A stretch of 64,000 bases of DNA from assembly GCF_026627255.1 (NCBI RefSeq), contig NZ_JAPNLM010000010.1, positions 124,001-188,000 of the forward strand, in the 5' to 3' direction. Origin of the DNA: Streptomyces antarcticus (lineage in GTDB: Bacteria; Actinomycetota; Actinomycetes; Streptomycetales; Streptomycetaceae). A program made the translations under genes and the position numbers. Positions 39,785-48,926 of the stretch are shown here, piece after piece; position 1 is the first letter of the stretch, and every line of letters starts with the position of its first letter. The notes under the pieces were generated by a model. That model had not been told where the DNA came from and did no database searches. It saw only the letters and a program-made list of their open reading frames with translations.

Positions 39785-39928
39785 TCAGGCGGTGGTGGTC
39801 TCCGCCTCGGCCGCCGGCCAGCCCTCGGCCGAGACGCTGGAGGTGTGGGCGGTGGTACGGACGGTCTCGTCCTCGCCGCGCAGGTCCTCGACGTTGGCGA
39901 GGAAGTCGGCGATGCGGTCCTGGTTCAT
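39785..39928 (-). CDS. candidate RiPP precursor peptide, 47 aa
   Basis: A short gene starting ATG 39928 between the kinase and HExxH genes of the same operon. The N-terminal half is acidic and amphipathic, as in leader peptides (DRIADFLANVEDLRGEDET). The C-terminal half is small-residue rich with a single Trp (SVSAEGWPAAEAETTTA) and would be the core. Size, position and composition fit a precursor, but no known core motif is recognised. Confidence 0.65.
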   Translation of the reverse strand: MNQDRIADFLANVEDLRGEDETVRTTAHTSSVSAEGWPAAEAETTTA

Positions 39929-40041
39929 GAGGTGTTCCGCCTTTCGGTCTCGTTGGCTTCGGCTTGTTCCGCTTGCTCTGCGGTGGTGCCGGGTACGCGG
40001 CGGTGCTCTCGCCCTGGGCATGAGGGGCTCCCTCGCGGTGA

Positions 40042-40908
40042 TCAGCGGTGGTGGAGGTCGGCCGCTGTGCGGAGCGCGGTGTGTAGGTCGTCCATGGCGG
40101 GGCGGTCACCCGCGTCGTCGGAGAGCGCGGCGGTGACGATGCTGCGCAGCGGCTCGAGGATGAGGGGGAGTTTCGTACGGCCGGCGAGGCGGGGGATGTC
40201 CGCGCACAGGTACCGGTAGATGAGGACGGCGAGGCTGAACACGTCGGCTGCCGGGGTGGCCTCGTGGTAGCCGGTGAGGTACTCCGGCGGCCAGTGGACC
40301 TCGGGGCCGCGGTGTTCAGGCCCGCGGGGGGTGGACAGGCGGCGGGCGGCTCCGAGGTCGGTGATCAGGCCCCGACCTTGGTCGATGAGGATGTTCTCCT
40401 GGTAGACGTCGCGGTGGACGATTCCACGCTGGTGCAGGTTGCCCAGGCCACCGGCGACGTCGGCGAGGATGCTGAGGCCCTTGGCGGTGTCCTTGGACGT
40501 GGCCATGAAGGCCCGGAAGTTCCCGCCGTCGCAGTGCGGCATGGTGTACCAGTCGAACCGCTCCGAGCTGCCCTGTTCCAGCAGCGGGACGATGTGATCG
40601 GTTCCTCCGGCGGCGGCGGTCAGCTCCGCCTCGTGGCGAAAGTCTTCGCGGGTGAGGGCGCGTTCGGTCTCCGTCATCTGCGCGTACCAGTAGAAGCCGT
40701 ACGCGGCGAGCCTCTCGCTTGGGTCAAGCTCGGCCAGGACGTGGTTGCTGCCGAATCCCGCCTTGACTACGACGTCCTCCTGGCCGAAGCGGCTTGCTCT
40801 GACCAGGGTGCTGGCCCGCGTGAACGCGAGGAGGTCGCTGATGTGCCAGCCGTCCGTGCGGAGCTGATCGAGGACCCAGGCTGCGGGATGCATCGGGTGC
40901 AGGTTCAT
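40042..40908 (-). CDS. Ser/Thr protein kinase-like protein
   Basis: A 288-aa soluble protein kinase fold: the lysine in DVVVKAGFG, the catalytic loop GIVHRDVYQENILI (about residue 166) and the metal-binding ITDLGAA in place of DFG. A PPE motif follows in HWPPEYL, then an SLAVLIY helix. It lacks a clear glycine-rich loop and any membrane anchor. ATG 40908 overlaps the P-loop kinase stop. Within this cluster it may phosphorylate the precursor peptide (as in lanthipeptide-like chemistry) or regulate export; inference only. Confidence 0.8.
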   Translation of the reverse strand: MNLHPMHPAAWVLDQLRTDGWHISDLLAFTRASTLVRASRFGQEDVVVKAGFGSNHVLAELDPSERLAAYGFYWYAQMTETERALTREDFRHEAELTAAAGGTDHIVPLLEQGSSERFDWYTMPHCDGGNFRAFMATSKDTAKGLSILADVAGGLGNLHQRGIVHRDVYQENILIDQGRGLITDLGAARRLSTPRGPEHRGPEVHWPPEYLTGYHEATPAADVFSLAVLIYRYLCADIPRLAGRTKLPLILEPLRSIVTAALSDDAGDRPAMDDLHTALRTAADLHHR

Positions 40909-41552
40909 CGGCTCGCTTCCTTGTTCGGGGCCGTCGGGCTGTCGGCCGAGCGGAGGTCCTCCATGCAGGCATCAACCAAGGCTTCGAGGTCGGCATGGGT
41001 CGTGCAGGGGTGCTTCAGCACTGGCAGGCCGGTGGCATTGGTCCAGGCGTCGGCGGCCTCGTTGTAGAGGTCGGCCAGCCGGGCGGCGGCCTCGGGCTGT
41101 TCGGTGAAGCGGCGCTCTGTCGCACGTCGAGTGATGCGGTCGTGGCAGATGTCGGGCGCGGTGGTCAGCAGAACGGTCAGCTGCGGACGGACCTGGGTCT
41201 GCTCGGCGAGGCGCTCGACGTACGCGTCGGCGGGCTGCCGGTGGAGCAGGGCGAGCAGGCAGGCGGTGGAGAGGGTGAGCCGGTCGGCGAGGACCGGGCC
41301 CTCGGTGAGGGCGACGGCGATGTTGAAGCGGGAGTGCAGAGCCAGGTCCTGGGCGGCGGCCTCGATGGCCTCCCGCTCGTCGCCCCCGTGCCCGGCCCGC
41401 AGGTGGATCAACGTGCGAGTGGCCGAGTGGGAGAGCCAGGAGAACTGGCCGATGTGGCTGAGGGGGATGTCCTCGGCGTGGGCGGTGGCCAGGAGCCGGT
41501 CGCGCAGGGTGCTCTTTCCGGCGCCGGCTATGCCTTCCAAGGCCAGGAGCAC
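40905..41552 (-). CDS. thymidylate kinase-like P-loop kinase
   Basis: A 215-aa P-loop protein with Walker A EGIAGAGKST near residue 6. It has an Asp/Arg element, ADRLTLSTACLLA (about 108), and an RRATERRF lid-like stretch, resembling thymidylate and related nucleoside phosphate kinases. GTG 41552 lies 4 bp after the dioxygenase stop. A housekeeping dTMP kinase role is unlikely in this operon. It may make or recycle a nucleotide for the peptide product, or phosphorylate a small molecule. Confidence 0.72.
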   Translation of the reverse strand: MLLALEGIAGAGKSTLRDRLLATAHAEDIPLSHIGQFSWLSHSATRTLIHLRAGHGGDEREAIEAAAQDLALHSRFNIAVALTEGPVLADRLTLSTACLLALLHRQPADAYVERLAEQTQVRPQLTVLLTTAPDICHDRITRRATERRFTEQPEAAARLADLYNEAADAWTNATGLPVLKHPCTTHADLEALVDACMEDLRSADSPTAPNKEASR

Positions 41553-41556
41553 GCGC

Positions 41557-42291
41557 TCACCCGGCCGCGGTGGGCTCGGCGATGAGCCAGCTGATGAACT
41601 TGGCGACCCGGCCGGCGGTGACCGGGAGGGTCCCGTGCGCGAGCTGGGAGCCGTACAGCAGGGCCGTTCCGGGGGTCGGGGCGACGCTCCAGCGGGTGCG
41701 GGGCATCTGCTGGAACCAGGTCGCGGAGTTGTCGGCTCCGTCGTGGGCCAGCCACATGCCCTCCGCGTAGCCGTTCGAGGCGGCATCGGGGGCCTTGCCG
41801 TTCCACAGCCGGTCGTTGGAGGCGGTCTCGACGTAGAAGTCGCCTCCGGCGTCGGCCTGGGTGATCACGACGCTGATGCCGGCGATCTGGCGGGGCCAGG
41901 CGAGCGGGTCGGGGGCGATGCCGTCGAGGTGGCTGGTGATGTGCTGGCCCACGCCGTACTCGACGTACGTCCACGGGCGGCAGAGGGTGATCGAGGGCAT
42001 GACGCGGGAGAGGGCCGGGCGAGCGCGTTCGAAGGCGTCACCCAGGAGCTTCTCGGCGACTTCGGGGATCGAGGGGATCTCGACGCGTCCGGCCGGCTCG
42101 TAGACGGCCATGGCCTCGTCGGGGCTGTGGCCGGGGATTTCGTGGATGGAGGTCCGGCGCTCGTCACCGAAGCGGCTGGTGCCGCCGCTGGTCAGGACGT
42201 CGTTCATCAGGTCGGCGAGGCGGGCACGCTCAGCGTCGCTGAGGAAGTTCTCGATGCTTCCGACGCCGACGGTCTCGGCTATGTGGATCAC
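41557..42291 (-). CDS. 2-oxoglutarate/Fe(II) dioxygenase-like protein
   Basis: A 244-aa protein of the prolyl-4-hydroxylase-like fold. The iron ligands HxD are in ITSHLDGIAP (about residue 132), and the distal His with the Arg that would bind 2-oxoglutarate are in QLAHGTLPVTAGRVAKFI (about 222-237). GTG 42291 overlaps the previous gene's stop. It probably hydroxylates an amino acid or the peptide precursor; with the HExxH protein it gives the cluster two candidate oxygenases. Confidence 0.75.
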   Translation of the reverse strand: MIHIAETVGVGSIENFLSDAERARLADLMNDVLTSGGTSRFGDERRTSIHEIPGHSPDEAMAVYEPAGRVEIPSIPEVAEKLLGDAFERARPALSRVMPSITLCRPWTYVEYGVGQHITSHLDGIAPDPLAWPRQIAGISVVITQADAGGDFYVETASNDRLWNGKAPDAASNGYAEGMWLAHDGADNSATWFQQMPRTRWSVAPTPGTALLYGSQLAHGTLPVTAGRVAKFISWLIAEPTAAG

Positions 42292-42920
42292 TTCGTGGTT
42301 CCCCCTTGCTGGAGCACGTGGTGGATGTCGTTCAGGTCCGTGCAGTGGTTGAGCCAGCTGACGACCGGGCTGCGGGTGGCGGCCAGCGGGTCCTGCCACA
42401 GGGCGAGGAGTTCTCCGGTCAACGGCAAGGTGGCGCTGTCGGGCAGCAGGCCAGCACCAGGTGTCTCGGCCTGGGCCAGGGCGCGGCACGAGGTCCTGTG
42501 CTGCTGGGCGAAGACGAGGGCGAGACGGGATGCGGCCGCGATACGGCAGGCCCGCAGGAGAGGGTCCGCGGGTAGCGGCAGGCCGTACGAGCGGTGTTCG
42601 GTGACTGCCCATGCCTGGGCGATGCCGGCGCCGGAGGCTGCGATGCGGCAGGCCGCGCAGCACCGGTGGTCGGAGTCCGGGCAGAGGCGAAGGTGCTTGC
42701 CGAGGGTGGTCGCGATCTCGTCGAGGACTGCCCAAGCGGTACTGGCCAGCACGGTACCGATGTTTGGCTGTCCGAATCCCGAGGTGTCCTTGTGGTAGCA
42801 GCAGGCCTCGCCCGCTCGGGGCTGCTTGCTGGAGGTGAGGGCGGGTTCGATGAACAGGGTGTGGAAGTAGGCGATGCGTCCCAGGAGCTGGTGGATGGTG
42901 ACCGCGTCGCCGGGCTTCAT
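42288..42920 (-). CDS. Cys/His-rich helical protein of unknown function
   Basis: A 210-aa protein with Cys/His groups at EACCYHKD (about 39) and HRCCAACRIAASG (about 85), which could bind metal or an Fe-S cluster. The rest is helical. ATG 42920 overlaps the radical SAM stop by 4 bp, so it is probably made with it and may be its partner. No family is recognised. Confidence 0.6.
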   Translation of the reverse strand: MKPGDAVTIHQLLGRIAYFHTLFIEPALTSSKQPRAGEACCYHKDTSGFGQPNIGTVLASTAWAVLDEIATTLGKHLRLCPDSDHRCCAACRIAASGAGIAQAWAVTEHRSYGLPLPADPLLRACRIAAASRLALVFAQQHRTSCRALAQAETPGAGLLPDSATLPLTGELLALWQDPLAATRSPVVSWLNHCTDLNDIHHVLQQGGTTK

Positions 42921-44803
42921 CGCAGCACCTCCTCGGGGGCTTGCGGCGACACCGGCAGCGGGCAGGCGCACACGGATTCGGCCTTGGGGCGCTCGGCGTC
43001 GAGGGCTGCGGCCAACACAGCGGTGGCCTCGTTCAGGCGGGCGAAGTAGCCGTCCCACCCCTGACCGGCGCCGGGGTCCAGGCTCAGGTCGAGGACCGGG
43101 GTGGTGGTGCCCGTGCTCTCGCAGGTGAGCTCCGAGCGGCCGATGTTGACCTCGATGCCCGCGGGCAGGAGGGCGCTTGCGAAGGTGGCGGCCCGGCACA
43201 GCGCCGCAGCAGCGCGGGCGTACTCCTGGCGGTCGCGGGGGAGGAGCCCGATGCGTAGACCTGTTGGGGCCAGGTCCGCGCCGGTGTACTGGTGGCCCTG
43301 GCAGCTGTCGTACGTGACGAGCCCCCAGGCTCGGGTGACTGTGTCGACTAACGGCCAGACGCCGGGTTCGATGGCCGCCCGCCACATCGGGTGGCCTGGG
43401 GTCAGATCGTCGGCCTCGTGTATACCGGCGAGGCCCATGGTGTTGATGTTGCCGTGCTCACTGGTGTGCAGCCTGACTTCGCTGCCGACGAGGTCGGGAG
43501 TGTCCCAGCTGGTCAGGAAGGCGTTCGCGTCGCGCATGCTGTTCGGGGTGCGCGGGCGCCACCGCAGGCTCTGGCACCAGGCGCCGGCGGGATGACCGGG
43601 CTGGGCAAGCAGTGCGGCGACGCCGTCGATCATCCGCATGCGGTAGTCGCAGTACGCGTCGTGATCGGCGGACGGGTCCTGGCGCCAGCGGGTGGCGATG
43701 CATCCTCCGCCGCAGGTGGTGCGGTAGTCGCAGGTCGTGCACTTGTCCATCAGGGCTTTGCCCTGGTCCAGGAGGAGAGAGTTCTGCTGGGCGCGGGCCA
43801 CCTCGTGCTCGTCGGCCGTGGACTCCAGCTGGGTGAGGCGGGCCTGGGGCCAAGGAAGTTCGTCGCAGCTCCCGAGGCGGCCATCGGGGTAGAGGGTGAA
43901 GACGTGGTCGCACTTGAGGTCGGAGAAGTGGCAGAACCCTGTCGTCAGCCCCCGTAATCGCCGGATCGTGGAGACGGCCGGTTCCAGCTTGATGCGGGCG
44001 AAGTGTCCGGCGGTGATCCAGTGAGCGGTGGCGGCGAGGACGAACTGGGTGTACTCGTCGGGATGGATGGCCCAGGCCGGGCCATCGGCTGCGTTCACGG
44101 CAGCCTGCTGAAGCAGTCGGCTGGCCGACTTGCGCCTGCTCGGCAGGGCCGTGGAGCGGCGGATCGTGGAGTCGAAGCAGGGTACGAAGCTGATCGCGTT
44201 GACCGAACCGAAGCCGGCGAGGTGGTCCAGCACCTCTTCGGCGCGGTCCAGCACCGCCGGGGTCACCGCGGCGATCACACCGACGCTCCGGCCCCGCTCC
44301 GCGAGCAGGTTCAGGGCAGCGGCGACGCGCGGATACACGGGCTTGCCGTCGTAGCCGACGCGCCAGGCGTTGCCCTGGGCATCACCGTCGAGGGAGATGC
44401 CGATCCGGAGGTCCGGGCAGAGGGTGTCGAACATGTCGAGCCAGTCGGCGTCGAGCAGGACACCGTTGGTCTGCAGGCTGACGCGGACGACCTGCGGCAG
44501 GCCGGACAGCTCCGCCAGGATCTCGCCGATGTGCTCTCGCCCGGCCGTCAGGGGCTCGCCGCCGTGGAGTTCGACGGCGAGCTTGCGGCCCTTGAAGATG
44601 CTGGCCAGGCGCCTGATCTGGTCGGCGCTGACCCTGGCACCCCCCGGGGCCTCCTTGCGCTTCTCGTAGCAGTAGAGGCAGTCGATGTCGCACGTCTCGC
44701 CGCGCGTCTTGACGATGACCGACACCGCGGTGCCGGTGTCATCGGCGTCCAGGCTCCGGTAGAGCCCGTCGATCGTGTGGCGCTGTTCTGTGCTGAGGTT
44801 CAT
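42917..44803 (-). CDS. radical SAM/SPASM peptide maturase
   Basis: A 628-aa protein. The radical SAM cluster motif CDIDCLYC (CxxxCxxC, about residues 38-45) and the GGEPL strand (about 80) define the AdoMet radical barrel. A SPASM domain with further cysteines follows (KCDHVFTLYPDGRLGSCDE about 300; CTTCDYRTTCGGGC about 353), as in peptide-modifying anSME/FxsB-like enzymes. A C-terminal 200-residue extension is unlike the usual family length of about 400. It is the likely core enzyme forming cross-links or epimerised centres on the precursor. Confidence 0.87.
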   Translation of the reverse strand: MNLSTEQRHTIDGLYRSLDADDTGTAVSVIVKTRGETCDIDCLYCYEKRKEAPGGARVSADQIRRLASIFKGRKLAVELHGGEPLTAGREHIGEILAELSGLPQVVRVSLQTNGVLLDADWLDMFDTLCPDLRIGISLDGDAQGNAWRVGYDGKPVYPRVAAALNLLAERGRSVGVIAAVTPAVLDRAEEVLDHLAGFGSVNAISFVPCFDSTIRRSTALPSRRKSASRLLQQAAVNAADGPAWAIHPDEYTQFVLAATAHWITAGHFARIKLEPAVSTIRRLRGLTTGFCHFSDLKCDHVFTLYPDGRLGSCDELPWPQARLTQLESTADEHEVARAQQNSLLLDQGKALMDKCTTCDYRTTCGGGCIATRWRQDPSADHDAYCDYRMRMIDGVAALLAQPGHPAGAWCQSLRWRPRTPNSMRDANAFLTSWDTPDLVGSEVRLHTSEHGNINTMGLAGIHEADDLTPGHPMWRAAIEPGVWPLVDTVTRAWGLVTYDSCQGHQYTGADLAPTGLRIGLLPRDRQEYARAAAALCRAATFASALLPAGIEVNIGRSELTCESTGTTTPVLDLSLDPGAGQGWDGYFARLNEATAVLAAALDAERPKAESVCACPLPVSPQAPEEVLR

Positions 44804-44842
44804 CGGCTGCCCCCTCCTATGCTGCCGTGACCGGATGAATGG

Positions 44843-45277
44843 CTAGTCGGACAAACGCCCCAGCAGGGCGCCCTGGCCGGACTGGAGAATGTGCGCGGCC
44901 TCCAGCGGGATCCAGAAGCACTCGAAGTGAGTCGGCTCCTGCTCGCCGTCGTGGTCCTCCTGGCTCATCCACCGCTCCGGGGTCGGCTCGGTGAGCTCCA
45001 GGTGGAAGACGTGCCGGTGCTGGATCTCGAACCGGTACGGGCTGATGTCGTACTCGGTCTCGCCGAGCTTGCGGACGAGCTTGAAGTCCGACAGTCCGGT
45101 CTCCTCGCGGGCCTCGCGCAGGGCGGCGGCGTCCGGGGTCTCACCGGGGCGGATGCTGCCCGCGGGGACCTGGATGCCGACCTCCTCGTAGGAGTAGTCG
45201 GTGTGGCGGAACACCAGCAGGCGCCCGTCGCGCACGATGTAGACGAGGACCTTTTCCTTCGTGACCTTCTTGGGCAT
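44843..45277 (-). CDS. Nudix hydrolase, first gene of the peptide cluster
   Basis: A 144-aa Nudix protein with box GSIRPGETPDAAALREA followed by REETGL (about residues 41-63). It starts at ATG 45277 and ends 39 bp before the radical SAM gene, so it probably leads the operon. The substrate is unknown. The following genes include a nucleotide kinase-like enzyme, hinting at nucleotide chemistry in the pathway. Confidence 0.85.
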   Translation of the reverse strand: MPKKVTKEKVLVYIVRDGRLLVFRHTDYSYEEVGIQVPAGSIRPGETPDAAALREAREETGLSDFKLVRKLGETEYDISPYRFEIQHRHVFHLELTEPTPERWMSQEDHDGEQEPTHFECFWIPLEAAHILQSGQGALLGRLSD

Positions 45278-45428
45278 AGCGAAACCTCCACTTGGTACAG
45301 ATGCTGATTCGTGGGCCCGGCCAGGGAGAGGCTCGGGGACTGCTTATCCCCGGGCCGACTGTGACCGGTCGGTGCCGCAGGGAAGCCCACGAGTCTAGGC
45401 CCCCAACTTGCCTTCGGATCGGCGTTAT

Positions 45429-46025
45429 TCAGTCGATGGGTCGGCCCGCAATGGGCCTGCTCGCGGCTCGAGATACGGTCCGACGCCGGGCCCTCGTTCG
45501 GGTGTGCGATGGCGAGCCCGCTACCGGTACGCGAACCCTCGTTGCCGCCCGATCAGCCATTTCGCGAGCATGGCCAGAGGGGAGACGCCGATCACGACGG
45601 CTGCCCTGATCCGCCCTTTGATCACCCACGCTGCTGGGCAGATTGAACTCCGCCCAGCAGCGCTTGCCCGTCGCCGTCAGATCGGCACCGTGACGGTCGG
45701 CGATCACTGATACAAGATGCAGACCGCGCCCGGACTCGGCGCACTCGCTCAAGGGCTCGGGCCGCGGCAGGACCTTTGCGGCGTCGTGCACCTCGACCAT
45801 GAGCACCGGCCCCTCCTGGTAGACGCTGACGGTGACAGGCCCCGACCTGGTGTGGCGCACGGCGTTGGTGATCAGTTCGCCGGCCGCCAGCTCGATTCCG
45901 TCCAGTGCCTCCTCGTCGAGCCGTATGCCCCAGGAACGGATGCCGGCGACGACGCGGTGTCGTGCCTCCTGCGCGGCGGCTGGCGAGTGAGCGACGGTGA
46001 ACGCGAGCTGGTGGTGCGCTGCCAT
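45429..46025 (-). CDS. RsbW-like HATPase_c ATP-binding regulator
   Basis: A 198-aa protein with a GHKL ATPase fold over the first 125 residues: N-box IELAAGELITNAVRHTRSG (about residue 45), G1-like EVHDAAKVLP and G2 SGRGLHLVSVIA. These streptomycete proteins act as anti-sigma kinases or as partners of helix-turn-helix regulators. The C-terminal 65 residues are Arg/Ser-rich and probably disordered. It stands between the cluster and the divergent regulator gene. Confidence 0.82.
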   Translation of the reverse strand: MAAHHQLAFTVAHSPAAAQEARHRVVAGIRSWGIRLDEEALDGIELAAGELITNAVRHTRSGPVTVSVYQEGPVLMVEVHDAAKVLPRPEPLSECAESGRGLHLVSVIADRHGADLTATGKRCWAEFNLPSSVGDQRADQGSRRDRRLPSGHAREMADRAATRVRVPVAGSPSHTRTRARRRTVSRAASRPIAGRPID

Positions 46026-46290
46026 GAGCGGGCCTCCTGGGCTGCCTGACTTGCGTAACCACGGCGGATACTCGGCCTCGCAGGGCCGCCGTCTTGCCGG
46101 GGCGAAGACGAAGTGTTCCCGGCGGCTCCCGCCTGAACGAGCCCCTGAGCAACGCCGAACGCCGCCCTTTCGTGCCTAACCGATGTCTATTCGCTGTCCG
46201 TCTGGAATTTCTGGACAACAGATCTGCGATCGACGGCTGTTGATGTCTAGCGTGGAGACCGGACAAGGACCCCGGCATGAGGGAGCGGCT

Positions 46291-47658
46291 GTGGAGCCAT
46301 CAGGACCGACCCTCTTCCAGACCCTGATCAACCAGCGGGGCTGGCAGGACTATCAGGTCTTCAAGCGGCGCTACGAGCAGGCGGCCAAGCAGTTAGCCGA
46401 GCTGGAGGGGCCACCCTCGATCGCGACCGCGACGATCGAGAAGCGGCAGTTCTTCCGGTACGCGCACGGTGAGGTCCGGACCCCGCAGACCGTCGCCCGC
46501 CGCGTCCTCGAGTTCATGTTCCCGGGCATCCCGGCCGCCCGACTCCTCGGACCTGCGGAGCCCAAGCCGGTGGCCTCGCCTCACCACCTAGCGGCTGACG
46601 ACCGCAACGCAGTGGATCCATCCGAGTACGGCCTTGAAGACGTGGTCATGGCGGCGGCGAATGAGTCGGCGCAGTTCGCGGCCAGGGCAGAGAGCAGCAA
46701 CGTGGGACCGCACACGCTGGAGCAGCTGGATGCTGACATCCGCCGCCTCGTCATTACGTACCCCAACCGGCCCGTCGGGCCCCTGTTCCGCGAGGTTCGC
46801 GCCCTGCGCGACCGCGCGTTCGAACTCCTCGAAGGTCGTCAGCCACCGCGGTACACCTCCGACCTCTACGTGGGCGCCGGTGTCCTGTGCGGCGTACTGG
46901 CGAACGCCAGCTTTGACCTGGGCCGCTACGACGCGGCCGAGACACAGGCACGCACCGCCTTCCTGTTCGGCGAGCTCGCCGGCCACAACGGACTGCGCTC
47001 CTGGGTACGCGGCCTCCAGGCACTCATCGCGTACTGGGACGGACGTCCGGTAGATGCCGTACGCCTCGCCGACTCCGGAAGCGCGTTCACCCCCGAATCC
47101 GGCACGGCGCAGATCCGGCTGGAGAGCATCAAGGCACGCGCCTACGGCCAGCTCAACCGGGGCAGCGATGCCCTGGCCTCCCTGAGTGCCGCCGACCGCT
47201 TGCGTGAGCGTCTCGTCGAAGGCGACGAACTGCCCGGCGGGATGATGGCCTTCCCTGTCGAGAAACAGCTGTTCTACTCCAGCAGCACGCACCTGTGGCT
47301 GGCCGGCACCCAGCACCTCAGCGACGCCGAGGCCCGCGCCGACGAAGCGGTGGAGATGTTCCAGTCCGCACCGCCGGAGCAGCAGCGCCTCGGCGAGATG
47401 TCCCTGGCCTGCATGGACCTCGCGATGGCTCGGCTGGGCCGAGGGGATATCGACGGGGCCGCGACGCAGATCCACGCTGTCCTCGGGGTCAGTGCTCGGC
47501 GTCGCACCGAGAGCGTCGACCGCCGCATCGGCCACTTCAGCCGTCAGCTCGCGCTGCACCCTGGGGCCGGATCACCTGCCGCGATCGGCCTTCGTGAGGT
47601 GATCATTGCTCATCAGGAACGCATTCCCGCTCAGCTCCCGCCAGGAGGCAGCCAGTGA
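46291..47658 (+). CDS. HTH/TPR-type transcriptional regulator of the cluster
   Basis: About 455 aa. GTG 46291 was chosen for its GGGAG site; in-frame ATGs at 46183 and 46243 lack one. The N terminus is a divergent HTH of the XRE-like class found beside streptomycete peptide clusters (TIEKRQFFRYAHGEVRTPQ, then TVARRVLEFMFPG). The long helical C-terminal part resembles TPR repeats (DLGRYDAAETQARTAFLFGE, then AYGQLNRGSDALASLSAADR). It is divergent from the RsbW-like gene and coupled by GTGA to the oxidoreductase. Confidence 0.75.
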   Translation: MEPSGPTLFQTLINQRGWQDYQVFKRRYEQAAKQLAELEGPPSIATATIEKRQFFRYAHGEVRTPQTVARRVLEFMFPGIPAARLLGPAEPKPVASPHHLAADDRNAVDPSEYGLEDVVMAAANESAQFAARAESSNVGPHTLEQLDADIRRLVITYPNRPVGPLFREVRALRDRAFELLEGRQPPRYTSDLYVGAGVLCGVLANASFDLGRYDAAETQARTAFLFGELAGHNGLRSWVRGLQALIAYWDGRPVDAVRLADSGSAFTPESGTAQIRLESIKARAYGQLNRGSDALASLSAADRLRERLVEGDELPGGMMAFPVEKQLFYSSSTHLWLAGTQHLSDAEARADEAVEMFQSAPPEQQRLGEMSLACMDLAMARLGRGDIDGAATQIHAVLGVSARRRTESVDRRIGHFSRQLALHPGAGSPAAIGLREVIIAHQERIPAQLPPGGSQ

Positions 47659-48494
47659 CGACCGTGACCCTCTTGCACCCCGGCGCCATGGGCGCGGCCG
47701 TCGCCGCCCAGGCCGTCAAGGCAGGCCACGAGGTGCTGTGGGTGCCGGAAGTCCGCAGCGACGCAACCCACCGGCGCGCGAAGGAAGCCGGGGCCACCGC
47801 GTGTGACTCGCTGGGCGAGGCGCTGGAACGCAGCGAGATCGTCCTGTCGATCTGTCCGCCGCAGGCCGCCGAAGACGTGGCGACCACCGTCGCCGGCTAC
47901 GCCTTCGCCGGCGTGTACGTAGACGCCAACGCGATCAACCCCCAGCGCATGCAGCGAATCGCGGAGGAGATCAGGCCGGGCGCCACGGTCCTCGACGGGG
48001 CGATCTTTGGACCGCCGCCCGGTGGCCAGCGGACTGCTCGCCTCTACCTCGCCGGCGAAGCCGAGGCCGTGGACACGGTGCAGCCTGTGTTCAAGGACAC
48101 CGCGTTGCACGTCCGCCGCGCGAGCGGCGGCGTCGGCTCCGCCTCCGCACTGAAGATGGCGTTCGCCAGCTACCAGAAGGCCGCCCGAACCCTCGCTGGC
48201 GTGGCCCACGCGCTGGCAGATGTTCATGGCGTCGGCGACGAGCTCACAGCCGAAGCGCAGGTGATGGCGTCCAACATCCTCGCTGACCCCGGATACTTGC
48301 CCAGCGTGGCCGCACGAGCCTGGCGGTGGGCACCGGAGATGGAGGACATCGCTGAGACCCTCCGCGCGGCGGGTCTACCAGCAGACATGGCCGAGGCCGC
48401 GGTGGCGGTGATGTCGCGCTGGGAAGGAGACAAGGACCGATACGACCTAGAGCTCACCGACGTCTTGTCCCACCTACGGAGCCAGGGTGAGTGA
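47655..48494 (+). CDS. NAD(P)-dependent oxidoreductase, 6-phosphogluconate dehydrogenase-like
   Basis: A 279-aa enzyme with an N-terminal Rossmann domain (TLLHPGAMGAAVAAQAVKAG, an atypical G-x-M-G-x-x-x-A dinucleotide loop). The C-terminal helical domain is of the DUF1932 type found in some beta-hydroxyacid dehydrogenases (ALKMAFASYQKAARTLAGV). GTG 47655 overlaps the regulator stop and the end overlaps the Nudix start, forming a three-gene operon. The substrate is unknown. Confidence 0.83.
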   Translation: MTTVTLLHPGAMGAAVAAQAVKAGHEVLWVPEVRSDATHRRAKEAGATACDSLGEALERSEIVLSICPPQAAEDVATTVAGYAFAGVYVDANAINPQRMQRIAEEIRPGATVLDGAIFGPPPGGQRTARLYLAGEAEAVDTVQPVFKDTALHVRRASGGVGSASALKMAFASYQKAARTLAGVAHALADVHGVGDELTAEAQVMASNILADPGYLPSVAARAWRWAPEMEDIAETLRAAGLPADMAEAAVAVMSRWEGDKDRYDLELTDVLSHLRSQGE

Positions 48495-48915
48495 GCAGCG
48501 ACCAGTCCTCTCCCCGGACGAAGTCCAGCAGCAAGCCGTCGCCGCTGCCGTGGTCGTCCACGAAGGGCAGGTGCTGCTGGTGCGACGCCGCGTGGCGGAG
48601 GGACGACTCTCCTGGCAGTTCCCGGCAGGCAAGGTCGAGGCTGGTGAAACGGGGCAAGCTGCCGCTGTGCGGGAGACGAAGGAGGAGACCGGCCTGGATG
48701 TAACCGCGGTGACGCTGCTAGGTGAGCGCGTCCACCCCGTCACCGGTCGGCTGATGTCATACACAGCGTGCGCGGTGGTGGGAGGAACGGCGCACGTTGC
48801 GGACGCTGACGAGATAGCCGAGGTCGCCTGGGCAACCCTCGCGGAGATCCCGCGCTACGTCCCGTACGGAATCTTCGAGCCGGTGCAACAGCACCTCGAC
48901 GCCGTGATCGGGTGA
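48487..48915 (+). CDS. Nudix hydrolase, third in the window
   Basis: A 142-aa Nudix protein with LVRRR then WQFPAGKVEAGETGQAAAVR and KEETGL (about residues 38-67). GTG 48487 overlaps the oxidoreductase stop by 8 bp. It belongs to the MutT-like group and may share a role with the other two Nudix genes near the peptide cluster. Confidence 0.87.
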   Translation: MSEQRPVLSPDEVQQQAVAAAVVVHEGQVLLVRRRVAEGRLSWQFPAGKVEAGETGQAAAVRETKEETGLDVTAVTLLGERVHPVTGRLMSYTACAVVGGTAHVADADEIAEVAWATLAEIPRYVPYGIFEPVQQHLDAVIG

Positions 48916-48926
48916 CCGGAGGCCTG

